Below are positions 57,373 through 64,000 of a DNA stretch of 64,000 nucleotides, piece after piece (positions within the stretch are counted from its first letter, which is position 1; every line of letters starts with the position of its first letter). Origin of the DNA: Verticillium longisporum (taxonomy: Eukaryota > Ascomycota > Sordariomycetes > Glomerellales > Plectosphaerellaceae); NCBI GenBank assembly GCA_019188255.1, contig JAETXT010000010.1, forward strand, positions 992,001-1,056,000, written 5' to 3'. The notes beneath the pieces were generated by a model. That model searched no databases. It was given only the letters and a program-made list of their open reading frames with translations, and was not told where the DNA came from. Position numbers and translations under genes: made by a program.

Positions 57373-58465
57373 ATGAAGGGCACGTCAACTCTCCTCATCG
57401 CAGGCCTCGCCTCGGCGGTCGGCGCTGCCCGCATCGCCGGCGGCTCGCCCTGCTCCTCGCACCCTCCGGTCGCGACCTCCTCGGTGCCCACCAACCCCAC
57501 GGGACCCAAGTACTTCGTCACTTTGTAAGTCAAGGAAGAAGGTCAAAGACGCCACGGCTGCGGCTTGAATCTACTCGTGGCTAATCTCGTTGTAGCGGTG
57601 ATTCCTACTCGCAGAGCGGCTTCAGCTTCTCCGGTACCAAGCCGACGGCCGAGAACCCCCTTGGCAACCCGCCTCTGCCAGGCTGGACGGCCAGCGGCGG
57701 CTTGGGTTGGGTCGCCTTTGCGGCTACCGAGTACAACAAGGATGTGCTGCTGTCATACAACCTGGCCTCCGGCGGCGCCACGACGGCAGCAGACCTGGTC
57801 ACGCCTTTTGCGCCCGAGGTGCTGAGCTTCGAGGACCAGGTCCAGGATCTTTTCGTCCCCAACCTCGCTGTTGATCCTCACCCCTCCTGGGCTCCTTGGG
57901 AGGCCGACAACACGCTTGTCGGCGTGTGGATCGGCGTCAATGATGTCGGTAACACTTTCTGGTTCTCCGACATTCAACAACGGTACGAGACCATCATGGT
58001 TCGCTACTTTGGTCTCCTGCAGACCGTTTACGACGCCGGCGCGAGGCAATTTGCCATCCTTAGTGTCCCCCGTGAGTTCACCCCGTCGGATATCAAGATT
58101 GGAACAGCCCCCGGAACTAACAGACGACAGCCACATGGAGGACCCCTGCTTTCTTCTCCCAAGGCCAGACAGAAACGGGTGCCGTCGCTACCGCCATCGA
58201 CCTGTACAACGACCTGATCCAGGAGCACCTCGCTGCCTTCAAGGCCGCCAACCCCGACGCCAGGACCTGGCTCGTCGACACGGCGCTGCCCTTCGACAAG
58301 GCTCTCGCCAACCCGACTGCCTACGGCGCCCCCGACGCTACCTGCTGGAACGAGGACGGCACCAGCTGCCTGTGGTTCAACGACTACCACCCCGGCGTGG
58401 CCATCCAGAAGCTTCTCGCCGAGGAGGTTGCCAAGGTCGTCGGCGCGCCCTTCTTCCAGGTCTGA
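57373..58465 (+). CDS. secreted GDSL esterase, carbohydrate esterase family 16 type
   Basis: The enzyme probably removes acetyl groups from plant-type oligosaccharides outside the cell. Exons 57373-57524, 57596-58071, 58131-58465 give 320 residues. [21 protein letters not shown] is a signal peptide. The catalytic GDS serine is formed at the intron 1 junction ([14 protein letters not shown], Ser about 54); the block-III GxND is VWIGVNDVG, and the Asp/His pair is [10 protein letters not shown] near the C-terminus. [20 protein letters not shown] after the GDS motif is typical of CE16. Five cysteines, all outside the active-site motifs, may form disulfides. No membrane segment or GPI signal. It follows a C6 regulator on the same strand. 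Confidence 0.9.
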
Positions 58466-59316
58466 GTGGCATCCGGCGCTTGGGGAGGAGAGAGAGAGAG
58501 CGGTTTCGAGCTTTCTAGTACTTAGCCGCATGGATTCACGCCGTGCCACGTAAGGCGCAGAGCCCAGGGTGATTCGAACCAATGGCGGATGGCGTACAAG
58601 GAGGACTATACTATTTAAGTTTTCTGAAGACAATACACTCGATTCGCCGTTTGGTACCTGGGTCCTGCTTTTCGAGCGTTCTTAGAGCCACGTCTTCACC
58701 AAATTGTTCTGTTGGGTATCACCACGCTCAGGCGTGGTGTACAGATTCTTGATTTTCACAAGTTCGTTAATGACCGCTTATCAGCCGAGTATATGTCTAT
58801 GTGTGGCATGAGTTTGGATACTATCCTCGGGTCAGAGTTTGGTTCCCTATCATCAAGAGGGAGGCAGCTGTTCCTCTGACATGTCTTCCCCGGACCTAGG
58901 CCTTGGCCTTGATAGCTGAGAGAGCACTAGAAACTCAACATTGAGAACTCTCTTTCTTCTTGTATGTAGCTAGTGCAGGCCATCGGAAGTTGTCACGAAA
59001 GCTTGACTACCTTTTCGGAAGAGGCAGCAGATTTGACACGAGTGCGGGTTTCAGGGTCATGGCTTATATGGCGATGGTAAACTCCCATGGACGACTACAT
59101 GGATGGTCGTACAGTTCATTGTGTTACGTATTTACGTTCCTGGAAAATAAACACGTTTTGCAATTCCTTTTCGGTATGAAAAGAGATTCAGCTGTCGTCT
59201 TTGACCTGCATAACTTGAAAGTTTGAATAATGACCTTCCTTCCCTGTTGCAATCGATCTCCTATAAATCAATTGCTGGGCACACAGCTCGAGGCGGCGCT
59301 TATTCCAAGCAAGGAG
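58466..59316. other. spacer between esterase and solo LTR copy 2
   Basis: 850 bases with no supported gene. A GAGAGAGAGAG tract at 58487-58500 lies just past the esterase stop. A small open frame at 58960-59226 has no features. Confidence 0.5.
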
Positions 59317-59517
59317 GCTTCTGTTAGGTGGCCTTGCGGAGCTACCAAGCAGGGGGTCGGTCAGGGGGTTAAGGGCTACGAGAATGTACCTAGTTATATA
59401 TAAGGACTGCGGAGGGCCAGAATCAGATGTATTGCGACCCCCTACCTCTATTCTATGCCTGCGAATCACGTGTGAAAGACCTCTTCACTCTACTCTAAAC
59501 CAAGCACTGACAGCTTC
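59317..59517. mobile_element. solo LTR, copy 2, with 5-bp target duplication GCTTC
   Basis: The element 59322-59512 (191 bp) begins TGTTAG and ends CTGACA, near-perfect inverted ends, and is bordered by direct repeats GCTTC at 59317-59321 and 59513-59517. It has a TATATATAAGG box and shares GCAGGGGGTCGG, AAGGGCTACGAGAA and GACCTCTTCACTCT with copy 1 at 51430-51632. No internal coding region is left. Confidence 0.88.
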
Positions 59518-60464
59518 GACGTGATCGCGAGGAAGATTCAATCGAGCGATGTCATATGTGTTGTGAAATTAGCGGCACTCTAATGCAGGTTTGACGCATG
59601 CTTCGGGATGAGCCCGCAAAGACCGATGGTATCATGTGGGTGTGAGTGACCAAGCGGCAGCGATGATGGCAAGGCGTTTATGACGGCATGAGGCGCTGCT
59701 TCACTCGCTCGCTGAGGCACTACTGAAGGCACCTTTAGTCTCTAGCGCTTCTGGATGCTCTATATCCGACTCCATAGAGCTATTCTGCGGCTGGGACGAA
59801 CACTTTCGCCTGCAATCCCATGACATCACTTGGCGGCTGTCATCCACCACACCACGATTCAGCATATGCAGTGTAGGTGTACATTGATGTCTCGCCATGA
59901 TTCGTTCCCACGGGGGTTCGAGTTGAGCGACAGCGCCCAGGCGGCCTCTTTCCGCCGTCTTGCAGCGGCTTTCCCTCCGATCGTTGACCAACACGGGCGG
60001 CAGCGTGCGGGGGAACGTCTACTAGAGCCTCTAAGCCCGTAATCCGGGGCCCCAGACTGGCAGCCCAGACATCCCTCATTAGCGGCCTAGGCAGATCGTG
60101 TGGGCAAAGCTGGGTATGAAAGTGGATAGATTGGTTCTAACTCATCGCTTGGCGCGGAGTCCTACGTAGCTATATATATATATTGGTGCGCTACCTGTGG
60201 CTGGCGTCGCCGCCACAGATCGGATATGGGCTCGGCGGGGCTTTTAGAAGCCGCTGATGATGCTGGCTGCCGATCCTCTTCGCGGCGGGTGGTGCACTTG
60301 ACTAGCAGGTTGACCCTCGTGGTGGAAAGCAACACCGACGGCGTGCTTAAAGGGAGAGATGCCCAACTGCGGTACGTGCATGTGCTATTTGCCATGGACT
60401 GTCCGCCGCTGCCTGTATATTCTTCCAGCGGTTCCGAAGTTGAATATTGTTCCAATCGCCCAAC
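59518..60464. other. intergenic region upstream of the Dal5-type transporter
   Basis: About 950 bases with no supported gene. A TATATATATATAT stretch at about 60170-60183 lies 285 bases before the transporter ATG and might be a promoter element or a simple repeat. Confidence 0.5.
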
Positions 60465-62284
60465 ATGAGCATCACGAGGGCCTCCAATGACCATACCGAG
60501 AAGCCGGACGTGTCCGAGGCAGAAGGCGGCCATGGACTTAGCGAAAAAGACCGCATCGACGGTATCGCGACCGCCCCCGGCACGACAATCGAGTCTTTTG
60601 CACATCTAGACGAGCAAAAGGTCCTCAGAAAGGTGTGCTTTTCCTCATAACGAAGGACATGAACTCTGGTCTGACCACGTCTCAGATGGACGTCCGCCTT
60701 ATTCCCATGCTGGCGCTTCTGTACCTGCTTTCATTCTTGGACCGTGAGATTCCTCTTCTCCTTGCCGTTTCTGGCAGCTTTGTATAGCTGATCCTGTGGC
60801 TAGGTGGTAACATCGGCAATGCCAAGATCGAAGGCCTTCAGGAAGACCTGCACATGTCAGATGACCAGTACAATTGGTGTCTCACTGTCTTCTTTTTTAC
60901 TTATGCCGCCTTCGAGGTCCCAAGCAACCTGTTACTGAAGAAGCTCAGGCCCAGCGTTTGGCTCCCCACCATCATGGTCGCATGGGGTGTAGTGATGACT
61001 CTCATGGGCATCGTGCAAAGCTACCACGGGCTTCTCATTGCTCGCATCTTCCTGGGAGTAACCGAGGCTGGCTTGTTCCCTGGCGTGGCAGTAAGTTCAA
61101 TTGACGGCTGCAAGGGGCGTTACGCACACTGACCTATGTAGTACTACCTTACAATGTGGTACTGTCGCCATGAGATCCAGTTCCGTCAGGCGCTGTTCTT
61201 CTCCGCAGCCTCTATTGCTGGCGCGTTCAGCGGCCTCTTGGCCTTCGGTATCTCAAAGATGCACGGTGTTGGTGGTTTGGAAGGATGGCGTTGGATCTTT
61301 ATCCTCGAGGGCATCGTCACTGTTCTTGTCGCCGTGTGGGCATTCTTTGCGCTGCATGACTTTCCCGAGACGGCTTCCTTCCTATCAGAAGAGGAGCGCG
61401 CCTTCGTCGTTTTTCGTCTCAAGTACCAGAGCCAGATCCAGGGCAAGCAGATCGGCCAGGTCGCTGTTCCCGAAGCCGAGGAGTTCAAGTGGAGATATGT
61501 CGGCGATGCCTTCAAGGACTGGCAGATCTGGGTCAACATCTTCGTGTACTGGGGGGTAAGATTTGACAATAGTACCGAACCGAGACGGAACAAAACTGAT
61601 TCAATATTCGCAGATTGTCTGTCCTCTTTACGGTATCAGTCTATTTCTACCTACGATTATCCGCAATCTTGGATACACATCGAGCACGGCGCAGTTGATG
61701 ACCGTCCCTATTTACGTCACCGCTGCGATTCTGGCGGTCATCATTGCCTACATCTCCGACAAGGTCGGCAAGCGGAGCCCCTTCATCGTGGGCTTCTTGT
61801 GTGTGATGATCGTCGGCTTCTCCATGTGTTTGGCCTCGGCCAACCCCCGCGTTGTCTATGCAGGTGTCTTCATCGCGGCCTGTGCCATCTACCCAGCATT
61901 TCCAGGAGTCATTACTTGGCTGGCGAACAACTTGGCCGGCAGCTACAAGCGCAGTGCAGGCATGGCCATCCAAATTGGTGTTGGTAACCTCGGCGGCGTA
62001 GGTCCATCCGCCTGTGATGCTTTCACCAAAGCTAACGCGGCGATCAGGCTATGGCGTCGAACTTTTATAGAGGAGAAGACTCGCCTCGTTACATCCTCGG
62101 GCATGCGCTCGAGATTGGTTTCATCTGCGCGGGCATTATCGCAGCATTGATACTCATCTTTAGCTACATGACCATCAACAAGAAGCGCGACCGCAAACTG
62201 GCCGCAGGCGAGGACAGTCACTATACAGCACAAGAGCTATCAAGCAAGGGAGATAGAGCACTGACCTGGAGGTACATGTATTAG
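60465..62284 (+). CDS. MFS anion:cation symporter, Dal5/allantoate-permease family
   Basis: This is a predicted plasma-membrane importer of an organic acid, vitamin or ureide. Six exons: 60465-60632, 60686-60743, 60804-61090, 61142-61555, 61614-61997, 62048-62284; introns of 50-60 nt. Exon 2 is only 58 nt. The joined protein (515 residues) shows the family opening VRLIPMLALLYLLSFLDRGNIGNAK, the TM2-3 loop LRPSVWLPTIMVAWGVV, GVTEAGLFPGVAYYLTMWY, GWRWIFILEGI, and late marks ITWLANNLAGSYKRSAGMA and NLGGAMASNFYR. All twelve spans can be followed. The acidic, cytosolic C-terminus is usual. Substrate cannot be told from sequence; neighbours (C6 factor, esterase, sugar transporter) hint at nutrient uptake. 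Confidence 0.9.
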
Positions 62285-62560
62285 AGACGATGTATGGACC
62301 CGCCAATATAAATGCAAGCTACTTTCTGGTGTACACGCGAAATAGATAATGCTGGTATTGAAGAAAGGCACACTGTGGAATATTGCTTACAGGTAGCATC
62401 AGAATCAATACCGCTCAGCTTCAGATACTTCCCGGATTGCAATGTTTTCAGGACATATTCCAGCTCGAAACGTTGATGCCATATTTACGACCACTCCTCG
62501 GTGCCTTAGCACCTTATCATGTCTCATTGCTATCATACAAAACGCCAATATATTTCCAGC

Positions 62561-63094
62561 TCAGTAGTCGTAATCGTAGTTCCTCGACCGGCCCCGGCTC
62601 CCGCGGCGGTGGTCGTAGACAACATCTGGCCTGCGCGGGGACCGGCTCTTCTCGCGCATAACGTTCGGGGAGTAACGGACTTCGTACGACGTCCGTCCGT
62701 GAGAAGGGGAGCGCCGACGGGATGCAGTTGACTGGTGACGATAGTGGCCATGGCTTGACCGACCCCTGTGGCGCCGTCTCGGCGGCGGCGACGGCTCGCG
62801 GCCCCAGAGACCAGGCTGTCCCCACATGCCGCAGGATCGAACAATCCAGAAGAGGAGGAGCACTCCAACGATGGAGCCGATGACGATGCCGGCAATCTCG
62901 CCGCCGCTCAGATTTGTACCGCCATCGTTTCCGTCGGAGGGCTCACCAACCACGGTTGTTGTGGCCTGGCGTTTGAGGATATCTCGCACCGCGAGAGGGA
63001 AGCTTTTGGTCGGTGTGAGGTCGGAGGCCGGCGATGCTGGCAATGCAAAGCGGCCGACTAGGGGTAGTCCAGAGAAGGGGTGGGCTGGGGCCAT
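62561..63094 (-). CDS. single-pass membrane protein with Arg/Ser-rich tail
   Basis: I do not recognise a specific family. Single exon, 177 residues. The frame is open further upstream, but the first plausible start is MAPAHPFSGLPLVGRF, at 63094. A short N-terminal part with a possible Kex2-like LKRQ site leads to a Gly/Asp-rich stretch (GEPSDGNDGGTNLSGGE) and one hydrophobic helix (IAGIVIGSIVGVLLLFWIV, residues about 70-88). The remaining 90 residues are Arg/Ser/His-rich with SRSPRRP and RRGSRGRSR motifs and end in YDYDY, likely facing the cytosol. This extracellular stalk / one TM / basic tail layout is common in fungal surface proteins of unknown role. Confidence 0.7.
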   Translation of the reverse strand: MAPAHPFSGLPLVGRFALPASPASDLTPTKSFPLAVRDILKRQATTTVVGEPSDGNDGGTNLSGGEIAGIVIGSIVGVLLLFWIVRSCGMWGQPGLWGREPSPPPRRRHRGRSSHGHYRHQSTASRRRSPSHGRTSYEVRYSPNVMREKSRSPRRPDVVYDHRRGSRGRSRNYDYDY

Positions 63095-63880
63095 GTTAGT
63101 GTGGGCCAGACGATGAGTATGGAGAACGTGAGCGACAGGCAACTGTGGAGCGCGGAGTCTTGGCACGACGAGAGGCAGACGAAAGGAATGATCTCTAGAC
63201 GGAGCTGTTTTCAGGCCATCGCCTGCCCATTTAATCGTTTGAGTTGCTGTCATTAAGTACCTCGCCTGACCTCGAACAGCTATCACGGATCCTGAGCTGG
63301 GGCATGACGACATGATGAATGTGCCGCCCACTCCAGGGCGAACTGACAGATCATCGGTGCAAAGTTGGCCGTTGCCAACCCCTCGATTTACGACGATCAT
63401 GTCGAGAGTCTGCCATGCAAATCCCGCGCCTGGGCTACGGCTAAAGGTTTAGTTCGCCGGAGCTTAAGCATGATCCTAATCATGATTGCATCACCCAACA
63501 GAAGCGCCGTTTTCTGGCTGCAGGGGTAACACTCCAGCAAGTTGGACCGGAACATTTGATCCGCTATGGAGAAGGGATTGCCAGCAATGTCTCTTCCGAA
63601 GACACCGCAATGCAGGGGTTGAGATTGTTAAGCCCTAAAACCATTGAGATATCGTCTGGTCGGTGCAAGACATTCTGCCTACAGTCCTGCAGCTCGAACA
63701 GTGCTTGTTTCCTGCAACAATGTCGATCTGTCCAGGGGCATCAGGCTGTCCATCTTGTCCGAGCGACGGTCATTGATACAGAAATAGAGCAAAATATGGG
63801 TGCGTTTGTAAAGAGTACAGGGCCATGATTAGATTTCAATGGTCATCATATATACATAACTTGCTTTGAATAACAAAACA
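63095..63880. other. intergenic region near the right edge
   Basis: 786 bases: promoter of the membrane-protein gene on the left and 3' UTR of the partial gene on the right. A 90-codon plus-strand frame (63556-63828) has no features. Confidence 0.5.
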
Positions 63881-64000
63881 TTAGGAGACCACAATTCGGC
63901 AGCGACCTAGGTTGGAGACCCGCCCAAAGACAGCCTCTGTATCGCCATCTCGGTGTGCAGTCACCTTGATCGCAGGGAAATAAGTCCCCGGCTCCTCGTA
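63881..64000 (-). CDS. C-terminal fragment of a gene running off the window
   Basis: The minus-strand frame from the window edge reads 39 coherent residues (EEPGTYFPAIKVTAHRDG, then FGRVSNLGRCRIVV) and ends at TAA (63881-63883). The segment begins in the middle of the gene because the sequence stops at 64000. The ending GTYFPx(I/L)xVTAxRxGD followed by GRVxNLxRxR looks like the terminal beta-strands of a secreted or hydrolytic enzyme, but I cannot name the family. Confidence 0.6.
   Translation of the reverse strand, partial: YEEPGTYFPAIKVTAHRDGDTEAVFGRVSNLGRCRIVVS

Overview
The window is nuclear DNA of a filamentous ascomycete, most likely a sordariomycete and plausibly Hypocreales. I infer this from short GT-AG introns (about 48-116 nt) with CTGAC/CTAAC-like branch motifs, strongly GC-biased third codon positions, and fungus-type proteins (Zn2Cys6 regulators, Dal5-type and alpha-glucoside-type transporters, a GPI-anchored wall protein). 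The genus cannot be fixed from the sequence alone. No rRNA, tRNA, CRISPR or bacterial-type operon was found.

Layout. 1-31.6 kb is a housekeeping block: VPS9-domain Rab GEF (+), alpha-actinin (-), RCC1-type Ran GEF (+), Dld2-type D-2-hydroxyglutarate dehydrogenase (+), a Zn2Cys6 factor (+), proteasome alpha4 (+), a CHY zinc-finger protein (-) divergent from the TFIIH helicase XPB/Ssl2 (+), a Trk potassium transporter (+), mitochondrial ribosomal protein bL19m (-) divergent from an unrecognised mitochondrial protein (+), and a cysteine-synthase-like enzyme (-). 33-40 kb holds a secreted cysteine-rich protein, a RING/ZZ-like/SH3 protein, a 254-bp TA-flanked miniature inverted-repeat transposon and a mitochondrial enoyl-CoA hydratase. 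43-64 kb is gene-poor and more accessory: a GPI-anchored repeat adhesin, an MFS sugar transporter, two solo LTRs with perfect 5-bp target duplications, a second Zn2Cys6 factor next to a secreted GDSL/CE16 esterase, a Dal5-family transporter, a single-pass membrane protein, and the C-terminal end of another gene running off the window.

A recurring feature is that five or six otherwise intact genes carry exactly one single-base frame break each. In all but one the coding length becomes a multiple of three when one base is added, and several breaks lie in or beside short C/G runs. This looks like assembly indels rather than pseudogenes. Exon structures below were worked out by hand from splice motifs plus protein continuity. 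The most unusual gene structures are a 7-nt internal exon in proteasome alpha4 and a first coding exon of only 5 nt in the CHY zinc-finger gene. I did not find a convincing new multi-gene system. The best candidates for new biology are the GPI protein with a possible choice-of-anchor-L-like domain, the cysteine-synthase-like enzyme with a rewritten substrate loop, and the small transporter/regulator/esterase neighbourhood at 49-62 kb.
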